9,756 nt of DNA, from positions 1-9,756 of the forward strand of contig DAHXMX010000032.1 of assembly GCA_027371515.1 (NCBI GenBank). Reading direction: 5' to 3'. The DNA comes from Neisseriaceae bacterium (lineage in GTDB: Bacteria > Pseudomonadota > Gammaproteobacteria > Burkholderiales > UBA11063). The position numbers and the translations under genes are program-made. The notes beneath the pieces were generated by a model. The model ran no database searches and was not told the DNA's origin. It saw only the letters and a program-made list of their open reading frames with translations. Positions 1-6,970 of this stretch are shown here, in pieces; position 1 is the first letter of the stretch; each line of letters starts with the position of its first letter.

Positions 1-824
1 TGCTTAATAGTGATCTTATTATTATTGCAACGCCAGTTAGTGCATTAAGAGAAATATTAGAAAAAATTAAACTTATATTTCACAATGACTTGTGTCCAGA
101 TATCATTTGGGTATGTAAAGGATTTGAACCGGCTACAGCTAAGCTGCCACATCAAGTTATGAATGAAGTATATTTTGGTGATAATAAGCCAAAATTTGGT
201 GCATTGCTTGGACCGTCCTTTGCTAAAGAGGTTGCATTAAGTATGCCAACAGCAATTACGCTTGCTAGTAATGATTTGAAATTTGCTGTGAAATGGGTTG
301 ATAAACTTAAGCATGTTCCTAATTTCAGAATTTATGCACATGATGATTTGATTGGTGCAGAAGTTGGCGCTGGAGTTAAGAATATAATGGCAATAGCAGT
401 TGGTATTTGTGATGGTTTGAATTTAGGCTATAATGCTAGAGCTGCTTTGATTACGAGAAGCCTTAATGAGTTAGCAACTTTAGTGTTATTATTAGGGGGT
501 AAGATAGAAACTATTTATGGTTTGACTGGTATTGGAGATTTGATATTGACTTGTACGGGTGATTTATCTCGTAATAGAACCGTTGGACTTGAGTTAGCTA
601 AAGGATATTGCCTCGAAGATGTTGTAAATAATTTAGGGCATGTTGCAGAGGGTGTTAATGCTTGCTATGAGATATATAAATTAAGTCAAAAACTAAATAT
701 AGATATGCCAATAGTGGAAGCAGTGTATAAAATCATGTTTGAAAACGCTGATTTATTAACTCAAGTTAAAGGGTTATTAAGTCGTGAGCCGAAAATAGAG
801 TTTTTTAATAAGGGAAAAATTTAA
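1..824 (+). CDS. gpsA: Glycerol-3-phosphate dehydrogenase [NAD(P)+], 5'-truncated by window edge
   Basis: Cytoplasmic enzyme that reduces dihydroxyacetone phosphate to sn-glycerol 3-phosphate, the backbone precursor of phospholipids. The frame is open from base 3, giving 273 visible residues against about 330-340 for the family. The missing N-terminus should hold the GxGxxG dinucleotide-binding loop. Visible landmarks in family order are the Rossmann strand DLIIIATPVSALREIL at the window start, VCKGFE, GPSFAKEV (from about 210), GAGVKN with the presumed catalytic lysine at 378-380, GYNARAALITR, and GIGDLILTCTGDLSRNR of the C-terminal helical domain. The truncation is an edge effect, with no frameshift or internal stop. 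An internal TTG at 90 is not the start, because homologous sequence continues upstream of it. Only 1 nt separates its stop from lolA, so the two are probably co-transcribed. Confidence 0.96.
   Translation, partial: LNSDLIIIATPVSALREILEKIKLIFHNDLCPDIIWVCKGFEPATAKLPHQVMNEVYFGDNKPKFGALLGPSFAKEVALSMPTAITLASNDLKFAVKWVDKLKHVPNFRIYAHDDLIGAEVGAGVKNIMAIAVGICDGLNLGYNARAALITRSLNELATLVLLLGGKIETIYGLTGIGDLILTCTGDLSRNRTVGLELAKGYCLEDVVNNLGHVAEGVNACYEIYKLSQKLNIDMPIVEAVYKIMFENADLLTQVKGLLSREPKIEFFNKGKI
811..814 (+). promoter_or_regulatory. Shine-Dalgarno-like AGGG for lolA GTG start
   Basis: AGGG lies inside the last codons of gpsA, 11 nt before the GTG at 826. The spacing is slightly long but it is the only purine-rich G-containing element nearby. 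It supports initiation at a GTG, and translation probably re-initiates or couples from gpsA. Confidence 0.45.
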
Positions 825-825
825 A

Positions 826-1440
826 GTGATTAAAAAATTATCTTTATTATTAGTTATAGCTGTTAGTTCTGCTTATGCAGATGGTATAAAAGCATTAGAT
901 CTATTTTTACAAAATAAAAATAGTAGCATTAGTGCTGATTTTGTTCAAACTGTATATGGTGTAAACAAGAATAAAATTAGTCAAGGTAGAATGGAAATAT
1001 CTCGTCCTAATAAGTTTCGTTGGATATATTTAAATGATGGTCAAGAAATTATTAGTAATAGCAAGATGATTTATGTTTATGATAAGCAATTAAAACAAGT
1101 AACTCAAAAACCATTAAATGGCTCTTTAGGCAAATCTCCAGCTTCATTATTAGCCGGCGGTTCGAACATAAAACAAATTTATGATATTAGTAATTTACCA
1201 GAGAGTAATGGTATTGAATGGGTATTATTAAAATCCAAAAATGTTGAAGATAATAACGGATTTAAATCTATTCAAATGGGATTCAATAAAAAAACTGGTG
1301 AATTAAGTCAAATGAATTTTGTTGATAGTTTTGACAATAAAAGTACTATTAGTTTTAGTAATGTAAAAACAGGAGTTAAATTTTCTAAAGATGAGTTTGA
1401 TTTTTTAGTTCCTAAAGATGTTGATGTAATTAAAAACTAA
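826..1440 (+). CDS. lolA: Outer-membrane lipoprotein carrier protein LolA
   Basis: Periplasmic chaperone that takes lipoproteins released by LolCDE at the inner membrane and delivers them to LolB at the outer membrane. The product is 204 residues, a typical length. It opens with a Sec signal peptide: lysines at 3-4, a hydrophobic core, and a likely cleavage after SAYA at residue 18. The mature part has the LolA landmarks: SISADFVQT, the SRPNKFRW strand (Arg60 appears to match the functional Arg43 of mature E. coli LolA), YVYDKQLKQVT, and LGKSPASLLAG at about 101-111, a form I associate with betaproteobacterial LolA. The start is GTG; placing it there gives a complete signal peptide, and no ATG is available before it. 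The gene is squeezed between gpsA (1 nt) and murC (9 nt). lolA is not a usual dcw-cluster member, so its location is unusual. Confidence 0.93.
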   Translation: MIKKLSLLLVIAVSSAYADGIKALDLFLQNKNSSISADFVQTVYGVNKNKISQGRMEISRPNKFRWIYLNDGQEIISNSKMIYVYDKQLKQVTQKPLNGSLGKSPASLLAGGSNIKQIYDISNLPESNGIEWVLLKSKNVEDNNGFKSIQMGFNKKTGELSQMNFVDSFDNKSTISFSNVKTGVKFSKDEFDFLVPKDVDVIKN

Positions 1441-1449
1441 GAAAATATT

Positions 1450-2835
1450 ATGAAACATAAAATTAAAACCATCCATTTTATTGGTATTGGTGGCGTTGGA
1501 ATGTCAGGTATTGCTGAAGTATTATTTAATTTAGGTTATTTGGTAAGTGGTTCTGATGTTAGTCAAAATTCTAATACTGATAGATTAAGTGCGCTTGGTA
1601 TTAAAATCTATATTGGGCATTGTTCTGATAATTTAGTTCACGTTGATGTGGTTGTAATTAGTACTGCAATTAGTAATGATAATCCAGAGTTGTTAAAAGC
1701 TCGTGAGATGGGTATTACTATTGTCCCTCGTGCAATGATGTTAGCGGAATTAATGCGGTTCAAATATGGTATTGCTATTGCTGGTACTCACGGAAAAACA
1801 ACTACTACCAGTTTGTGTGCAGAAGTATTAAGTAAATGTAATCTTGATCCTACTTTTATTATAGGTGGTCGCTTAGCTGTAACTGGCTCTAATGCTAAAA
1901 TTGGTTCTGGAGATTTTTTAATAGCTGAAGCTGATGAATCTGACGCTTCTTTTTTATTCCTAAATCCTTTAATATCGGTGATTACTAATATAGATTTAGA
2001 TCATATGGATACTTATGATCATGATGAAAATAAATTAAAACAAGCTTTTATTGATTTTGTACATAGATTGCCGTTTTATGGGTGTGCAATATTATGTGCT
2101 GAAGATGAAAGAATTAAATCTATAATTCCTCATCTTAACCGTCAGGTAATAACTTATGGTTTTTCAGATAGTTGTAATATTTACGCTAAAGATATTAAAG
2201 CCAATAAAGGCAAAATGAATTTTACGGTACATATTAATGGGGCAAATAAATCATATCCAGTTGAGTTAAATTTGCCTGGTGTGCATAATGTGCTTAATGC
2301 TCTAGCCGTAATCGCGGTTGCGTTAGAGTGTGAGTGTAAAATCGACAAGATTGCACAAGGATTATCAGAGTTTCATGGTGTTGGTAGACGTAGTCAATCT
2401 TATCCTGATATACAAAAAGATGGTAAAACAGCATTATTAATTGATGATTATGGGCATCATCCTTCAGAAATTAAAGCAACTTTAAATGCAATGCGTGGTG
2501 CATATCCAGATAGGAGAATGATAGTAGTATTTCAACCACATCGTTATACTAGAACACGTGATTTATTTGATGATTTTGTATCCGTGTTAGCCGAGGTAGA
2601 TTATTTAATTGTTATGGAAGTATATGCAGCTGGAGAAAAACCAATTCCATTAGCTGACGGAAAATCTTTAGTTCGTAGTATTAGATTAAAAGGCAATCAA
2701 AATGTGGTGTTTGCTGAAAATTTAGAAGATGCACAAAATGTTGTATTAAATACTTTGCAAGATGGTGATTTAGTGTTAACAATTGGTGCAGGTAGTATAA
2801 GTAAATTACCACAAATGTTTTGCGAAACAAGGTGA
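1450..2835 (+). CDS. murC: UDP-N-acetylmuramate--L-alanine ligase MurC
   Basis: Cytoplasmic Mur ligase that adds L-alanine to UDP-MurNAc using ATP, the first step in building the peptidoglycan stem peptide. The product is 461 residues, within the usual 455-490. All three domains are visible. The N-terminal UDP-binding Rossmann domain has HFIGIGGVGMSGIAE at 9-23. The central ATPase domain has the P-loop GTHGKTTTT at 112-120, EADESD at 160-165 and NIDLDHMD at 180-187. GVHNVLNALA at 277-286 marks the transition, and the C-terminal domain has DDYGHHP at 332-338 and FQPHRYTRTR at 361-370. One oddity is GVGRRSQ at 311-316, where I expect GRRF. The ATG lies 9 nt after lolA with only a weak AAGA upstream. 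It is followed by ddl, with no murB between. Confidence 0.98.
   Translation: MKHKIKTIHFIGIGGVGMSGIAEVLFNLGYLVSGSDVSQNSNTDRLSALGIKIYIGHCSDNLVHVDVVVISTAISNDNPELLKAREMGITIVPRAMMLAELMRFKYGIAIAGTHGKTTTTSLCAEVLSKCNLDPTFIIGGRLAVTGSNAKIGSGDFLIAEADESDASFLFLNPLISVITNIDLDHMDTYDHDENKLKQAFIDFVHRLPFYGCAILCAEDERIKSIIPHLNRQVITYGFSDSCNIYAKDIKANKGKMNFTVHINGANKSYPVELNLPGVHNVLNALAVIAVALECECKIDKIAQGLSEFHGVGRRSQSYPDIQKDGKTALLIDDYGHHPSEIKATLNAMRGAYPDRRMIVVFQPHRYTRTRDLFDDFVSVLAEVDYLIVMEVYAAGEKPIPLADGKSLVRSIRLKGNQNVVFAENLEDAQNVVLNTLQDGDLVLTIGAGSISKLPQMFCETR
2829..2834 (+). promoter_or_regulatory. Ribosome binding site for ddl (AAGGTG), overlapping the murC stop
   Basis: AAGGTG runs into the murC TGA at 2833-2835. 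It is 4 nt from the ATG at 2839 and 7 nt from a second, adjacent ATG at 2842. The spacing fits 2842 better, so ddl may begin one codon later than the longest reading. The overlap suggests coupling to murC translation. Confidence 0.6.
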
Positions 2836-2838
2836 TAT

Positions 2839-3753
2839 ATGATGCAAAATATAGCGACAAAAGTTGCCGTAGTAATGGGTGGTTTTTCTTCTGAACGTGA
2901 GGTTTCATTGATCAGTGGTAATGCAGTACTTAATTCTTTAAAAGAAAGTGGTATTAATGCTACGCGTTTTGATCCTAAAGATACGCCTATTATTAAGATT
3001 CAAGACTATGATGTGGCAATGTTAATGACGCATGGTAGGTACGGTGAAGATGGTATTATACAAGGTGCACTTGAATTGTTAAAAGTACCTTATACAGGAT
3101 CTGGGGTGATGGCTAGTAGTTTAGCTATGGATAAATATAGAACTAAACTAGTTTGGCAGACATTAGGTATACCTACTCCTAAAAGTCAATATATTGAGAA
3201 AAATAATTTTGATTACACAAAGTTTATATTAGAGATTAAATTGCCAGTAGTGGTAAAGCCTGTTCGTGAAGGTTCTACAATGGGTTTATCTAAAGTGTAT
3301 GACATATCAGATTTAGAATCAGCTATTTGGTTAGCTTTTGCTAAAGATAATAAAATTTTAATTGAAGAGTTGATTGAAGGTGATGAATTTACAATTACTG
3401 TTTTTAATGGAACTGTATTACCTGCGATCAAAATTGAAGCTCCTAATGCTAATTATGATTATAATAACAAATATTTTACTGAAGATACTAAATATATTTG
3501 TCCTTATGATTTAGGTGTATTACAACAGCAAGTTAATAAATATGCAAAATTAGGCTATAATGCAATTGGAGCTAGAGGTGTAGCGCGTCTAGATTTTATG
3601 ATTAATAAAAATAATGAAATATTTTTTTTAGAGATAAATACGTTGCCAGGCATGACTAGTCATAGTTTAGTTCCAATGGCATTTAAGGCTCATGGGACTG
3701 ATTTTAATGAGTTATGCTTATTGATTTTAAATGATGCTGGATTAAATCGTTAA
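2839..3753 (+). CDS. ddl: D-alanine--D-alanine ligase (DdlB type)
   Basis: ATP-grasp enzyme joining two D-alanines into the D-Ala-D-Ala dipeptide later added by MurF; it is cytoplasmic and the classical target of D-cycloserine. The product is 304 residues, matching the 306 of E. coli DdlB. Visible motifs are VVMGGFSSEREVS at 11-23 (Glu19 aligns with E. coli Glu15), HGRYGEDG at 65-72, YTGSGVMAS and MDKYRTK at 97-103, the nucleotide-binding VVVKPVREGST with Ser146, the loop YDYNNKY around Tyr212, metal ligands Asp252, Glu265 and Asn267 in LEINTLPGM, and the TSHSLVPM signature at 273-280. Two ATGs (2839 and 2842) compete for the start and change the protein by one Met. It lies 3 nt after murC and 14 nt before ftsQ, the normal dcw order. 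Confidence 0.97.
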   Translation: MMQNIATKVAVVMGGFSSEREVSLISGNAVLNSLKESGINATRFDPKDTPIIKIQDYDVAMLMTHGRYGEDGIIQGALELLKVPYTGSGVMASSLAMDKYRTKLVWQTLGIPTPKSQYIEKNNFDYTKFILEIKLPVVVKPVREGSTMGLSKVYDISDLESAIWLAFAKDNKILIEELIEGDEFTITVFNGTVLPAIKIEAPNANYDYNNKYFTEDTKYICPYDLGVLQQQVNKYAKLGYNAIGARGVARLDFMINKNNEIFFLEINTLPGMTSHSLVPMAFKAHGTDFNELCLLILNDAGLNR

Positions 3754-3767
3754 ATAAAGACAACTGT

Positions 3768-4493
3768 ATGTTTGATAACACTAAATTAATCAATCGTATG
3801 TCATTCTTAATTGCTTCTTTGGCAGTAGGGATTATCGTATTTAGTTTAGTTAATTATGTTTTTAGATCATGGTTTATAGTAGATAAGATATTAGTTAATG
3901 GTAATTTTAGTTATCTAAATGCAAATACTTTTAAGGTGGCACTGCAAAATAAATTATACGGTAATTTATTTACCATAGATCTTGATAATTTGCAAGACGA
4001 TTTCAAACAAATACCATGGGTGCATGATGTAACTATTACACGTCAATTTCCAAATACTATTGAGGTAAATGTAAGTGAGTATAATGCAGTTGCAAAATTA
4101 AGTGATAATGAGTTAATTTCTTCGAATGGTAAGGTGATTTTTGTGAATAGCAGCACAGAATCCTTACCGTTTTTTGATGTTGCAATTAAAAACTCTAGTG
4201 AGGCTTTAACTGATTATGATATATTGAAACCAATTTTAAAAAAACGTAATTTGCGTTTGGTTGAATTAAAAATAAATGATACAGGTATATTTAAAATTAT
4301 TTTATCTAATAATTTAGAAGTTACTATTTGTGGTACTGATTTTGTTAAAAATATTATGATATTAGATGAGTATTGGGATCGTTTATATAAATTAAATCCG
4401 CATCTTTCAGTGGTTAATATGTGCTATAAAAATGGTATGGCAATTAATTCATATAATCCGGAAAGTGCTGCTGATGTTGTATCTTCTAAATAG
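3768..4493 (+). CDS. ftsQ: Cell division protein FtsQ
   Basis: Bitopic inner-membrane divisome protein that binds FtsB and FtsL and links the early cytoplasmic ring to septal peptidoglycan synthesis. The product is 241 residues, shorter than E. coli FtsQ (276) mainly in the cytoplasmic tail. A short cytoplasmic segment (1-11) precedes one membrane helix at about 12-33. A POTRA domain follows at about 36-105, opening with FIVDKILVNGN and containing LFTIDLDNLQ and the typical IPWVHDVTITRQFPNTIEV. The beta domain (about 106-232) ends with VVNMCYKNGMAI, a poor match to the usual V-D-L-R-Y-x-N-G strand. The ribosome site is weak (AAAGA at 3756-3760). An internal ATG at 3798 would leave almost no cytoplasmic tail, so the first ATG is preferred. 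Position between ddl and ftsA supports the name strongly. Confidence 0.95.
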   Translation: MFDNTKLINRMSFLIASLAVGIIVFSLVNYVFRSWFIVDKILVNGNFSYLNANTFKVALQNKLYGNLFTIDLDNLQDDFKQIPWVHDVTITRQFPNTIEVNVSEYNAVAKLSDNELISSNGKVIFVNSSTESLPFFDVAIKNSSEALTDYDILKPILKKRNLRLVELKINDTGIFKIILSNNLEVTICGTDFVKNIMILDEYWDRLYKLNPHLSVVNMCYKNGMAINSYNPESAADVVSSK

Positions 4494-4510
4494 TAGTATG
4501 GTATGGTCAT

Positions 4511-4515
4511 AAAGG
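4511..4515 (+). promoter_or_regulatory. Ribosome binding site for ftsA (AAAGG)
   Basis: AAAGG sits 7 nt before the ATG at 4523, in a 29-nt ftsQ-ftsA spacer. An in-frame TAA at 4520-4522 directly precedes that ATG, so no upstream start is possible and the start is fixed. Confidence 0.7.
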
Positions 4516-4522
4516 TTTATAA

Positions 4523-5773
4523 ATGAAAGATAGAGTTGCGTTTAGTTTGGATATAGGTAGTTCTAAAATAGTTTCAGTATCAGGGGTAATTGGAGATGGT
4601 ATTAAAATATGTGGAGTTGCAAATAATTTCTTTGTAAATAATTATAAAAATAATGAATTTTTAATTGTGAATCATGGTGTTATTTGTGATTTAAATTCTA
4701 TTATACCTAAAGTTAACAAAGTATTAAATGACGTAAAAAGATCTGCAGATTGTAGTTATGGTAGTGTGATTTTGAATATTGCAAGTAATCAAACTAAAAG
4801 TATTTGTTTTCAAAAGAACATTAACCTTGAAGATTGTAAAATAACTAAAGAGGTAATGCATAATTTAAATTTAGAAATTAATAAAATTAATATTCCAAAA
4901 TCTTATGAAATTTTAGATTATGAAATTCAAGAATATTTACTTGATAATCAATTTTATACAATAAATCCAATTAATATGGCAGCTACAAATATCCAATCAA
5001 ATGTGAATATGTTTATATCAGGTACCACGCAAATAAATAATTTGAAAACTAGTTTAAAAAAGAGTCAATTTAGTTTAAGTAAAATAGTTCCATCTGGGGT
5101 TTTATCTGGAATGGCTGTATTAAATGCTGAAGAAAAAGATTTAGGATGTTGTTTATTAGATATTGGTGCTGGTACTACAGATATAGTGGTTTATCAAAAT
5201 GGGTACATAAGATATCTATATTCTATTCCATTAGGTGGAGAGGATATTACTACTGATATAGCAAATGTATTTAAAATATCAAGAAATTTAGCTGAGGATA
5301 TTAAATTAAATTATGGTGCAGTTAATCATAGTACAATAAAGAATAATTTACGTACCAGTGGTTTTATTGAAATAAATGATCAGCGTGGTGTTAAATTTAA
5401 TATACAACGTAAATTATTATTAGATGTAATATCTGCAAGAATTGAAGAAATATTGAAATTAGTTAAAACTATACTTGACAATAATAAAGTTTATGATATA
5501 ATTAAATCAGGATTTATAATAACTGGTGGTACATCGCTTATTTCTGGCATGGCTGGTTTTGCTGAAAATTTATATAATGTACCAGTCAGGATTGGGGTTC
5601 CTAATTATGAAGGTGATTATCAAGATGTTATTTTAGATCCACGTTATGCATCGGTTGTTGGTGGATTGTATTTTATTAAGGAATACATGTCAGGTGATAT
5701 AAAAAATACAAAAGGTAATTCATCAGGATGGCCTTGGAGTTTAATAAAAAAGATCTTTTCTGCTGAATCTTAG
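4523..5773 (+). CDS. ftsA: Cell division protein FtsA, divergent sequence
   Basis: Actin-family ATPase that tethers FtsZ filaments to the inner membrane and recruits later divisome proteins. The product is 416 residues (E. coli 420). Visible elements are phosphate-1 motif SLDIGSSKIVSVSG at 8-21, NPINMAA at 148-154 near the end of the 1C domain, phosphate-2 motif LLDIGAGTTDIVVY at 211-224, PLGGEDITTDIA at 236-247, the adenosine motif FIITGGTSLISGM at 331-343, and LDPRYASVVGGLYF near the end. The C-terminus SGWPWSLIKKIFSAES has the aromatic and basic amphipathic pattern of the FtsA membrane-targeting helix, after a short linker. The 1C region (about 85-160) is rich in Asn, Lys and Ile and less conserved than I expect. 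The ribosome site and an in-frame stop just upstream fix the start. ftsZ begins 33 nt downstream. Confidence 0.96.
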   Translation: MKDRVAFSLDIGSSKIVSVSGVIGDGIKICGVANNFFVNNYKNNEFLIVNHGVICDLNSIIPKVNKVLNDVKRSADCSYGSVILNIASNQTKSICFQKNINLEDCKITKEVMHNLNLEINKINIPKSYEILDYEIQEYLLDNQFYTINPINMAATNIQSNVNMFISGTTQINNLKTSLKKSQFSLSKIVPSGVLSGMAVLNAEEKDLGCCLLDIGAGTTDIVVYQNGYIRYLYSIPLGGEDITTDIANVFKISRNLAEDIKLNYGAVNHSTIKNNLRTSGFIEINDQRGVKFNIQRKLLLDVISARIEEILKLVKTILDNNKVYDIIKSGFIITGGTSLISGMAGFAENLYNVPVRIGVPNYEGDYQDVILDPRYASVVGGLYFIKEYMSGDIKNTKGNSSGWPWSLIKKIFSAES

Positions 5774-5794
5774 ATACTATAACAATATTCATTT

Positions 5795-5800
5795 AAAGGA
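5795..5800 (+). promoter_or_regulatory. Strong ribosome binding site for ftsZ (AAAGGA)
   Basis: AAAGGA lies 6 nt before the ATG at 5807 and is among the best Shine-Dalgarno matches in the window, as expected for abundant FtsZ. An in-frame TAA at 5801-5803 rules out any start further upstream. Confidence 0.75.
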
Positions 5801-5806
5801 TAAAAA

Positions 5807-6970
5807 ATGGATAAACTGTTTGAATTGTCTTCATTAGATAATAATGTCGATATGCAAGAAGTTTTAACTGGTAATAATACTGCTGTAATTAAAGTGATTG
5901 GTATCGGTGGCGGTGGTTGTAACGCTGTAGATAATATGATTAAAAACAATATAAGTAATGTTGATTTTATATGTGCTAATACGGATTCTAAAGCATTAAG
6001 TCGTAATAAAGCGCCTACTTTATTACAACTTGGTCATAATTTAACTCGTGGATTAGGTGCTGGAAGTAAGCCTGATATTGGTAAAAAAGCCGCTATGGAA
6101 GATAGAGAAAAAATTTCAGCCCTATTAAAGGGTGCAAATATGCTTTTTATTGCTGCTGGTATGGGTGGAGGAACTGGAACTGGTGCAGCACCTGTAGTTG
6201 CAGAGATTGCAAAAAGTCTTAATATTTTAACAGTTGGAGTTGTAACTAAGCCTTTTAGGTACGAAGGTGAAAAACGCAGACTTGCAGCTGAAGCTGGTAT
6301 TGCTGAGCTAAAAAAGCATGTTGATTCGTTAATAGTATTGCCTAATGAAAAATTAATTTCGGAATTAAGTCCTGATGTTTCTTTGTTAGAAGCTTTTAGT
6401 GCTTCTGATAATATATTACAAGGTGCTGTCTTGGGTATAACTGAGATTATTTATACTCCTGGTATTATTAGTGTTGACTTTGCAGATGTACAAACTGTAA
6501 TGCAAGGGCGTGGTTTAGCAATGATGGGCACTGCTATAGCTACTGGTCCTGATAGAGCGCGTGAAGCAGCAGAGCAAGCAATTCATAGTCCTTTGCTTGA
6601 TGATGTAACTATTGACGGTGCTGCTGGTGTATTAGTTAATATTTCTGCGGCTCCGGGTAGTCTTAAAATTTCTGATTATAACACTATTGCTGAAATATTT
6701 CATAATCATGTATCTTCAGATGCAGATTTTAAAATGGGTACATCAGACAGTGCAGAACTAGTAAATGACGAGTTGAGAGTAACTATTATTGCAACTGGTT
6801 TAAGTGATGTAGACACTACGTTGAGAGATGGTAGTACGTTATTTCAAAAAAATACTGCCGAGGTTACTAATGATATTCAAGATAATAGCTTAAATGATCA
6901 ATTTAATGATGTGGGAATAAATAAAAATATATTTTCAACACCATCTTTTTTTAGAAAGAATCGTTCTTGA
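5807..6970 (+). CDS. ftsZ: Cell division GTPase FtsZ
   Basis: Tubulin-like GTPase that polymerises into the cytokinetic Z-ring on the cytoplasmic face of the membrane. The product is 387 residues (E. coli 383). The GTP-binding domain shows VIGIGGGGCNAV at 30-41, CANTDSKAL at 56-64, GLGAGSKPD at 82-90, the tubulin signature GGGTGTG at 120-126, and PFRYEGEKRR at 149-158. The T7 catalytic loop reads SVDFADV at 222-228: both aspartates (224, 227) are kept but the usual leading Asn is Ser. The C-terminal domain ends near LRVTIIATGL at 323-332. A linker of about 45 residues follows, then the conserved C-terminal peptide FSTPSFFRKNRS, which should bind FtsA and other partners. About 15 extra residues precede the core compared with E. 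coli. The start is fixed by the ribosome site and upstream stop. Its TGA overlaps the lpxC start. Confidence 0.98.
   Translation: MDKLFELSSLDNNVDMQEVLTGNNTAVIKVIGIGGGGCNAVDNMIKNNISNVDFICANTDSKALSRNKAPTLLQLGHNLTRGLGAGSKPDIGKKAAMEDREKISALLKGANMLFIAAGMGGGTGTGAAPVVAEIAKSLNILTVGVVTKPFRYEGEKRRLAAEAGIAELKKHVDSLIVLPNEKLISELSPDVSLLEAFSASDNILQGAVLGITEIIYTPGIISVDFADVQTVMQGRGLAMMGTAIATGPDRAREAAEQAIHSPLLDDVTIDGAAGVLVNISAAPGSLKISDYNTIAEIFHNHVSSDADFKMGTSDSAELVNDELRVTIIATGLSDVDTTLRDGSTLFQKNTAEVTNDIQDNSLNDQFNDVGINKNIFSTPSFFRKNRS

Noticed and set aside
90..92. TTG as the gpsA start
   Set aside because: The frame is open to base 3 and the upstream residues match the GpsA Rossmann fold, so the gene is cut by the window edge and does not start here.
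2681..2908. 75-codon open frame on the minus strand across the murC-ddl junction
   Set aside because: It lies antisense to well-supported murC and ddl, resembles no family I know, and is explained by the codon pattern of the + strand genes.
3213..3431. 72-codon open frame on the minus strand inside ddl
   Set aside because: It is fully inside the conserved ATP-grasp region of ddl, with no ribosome site or recognisable domain.
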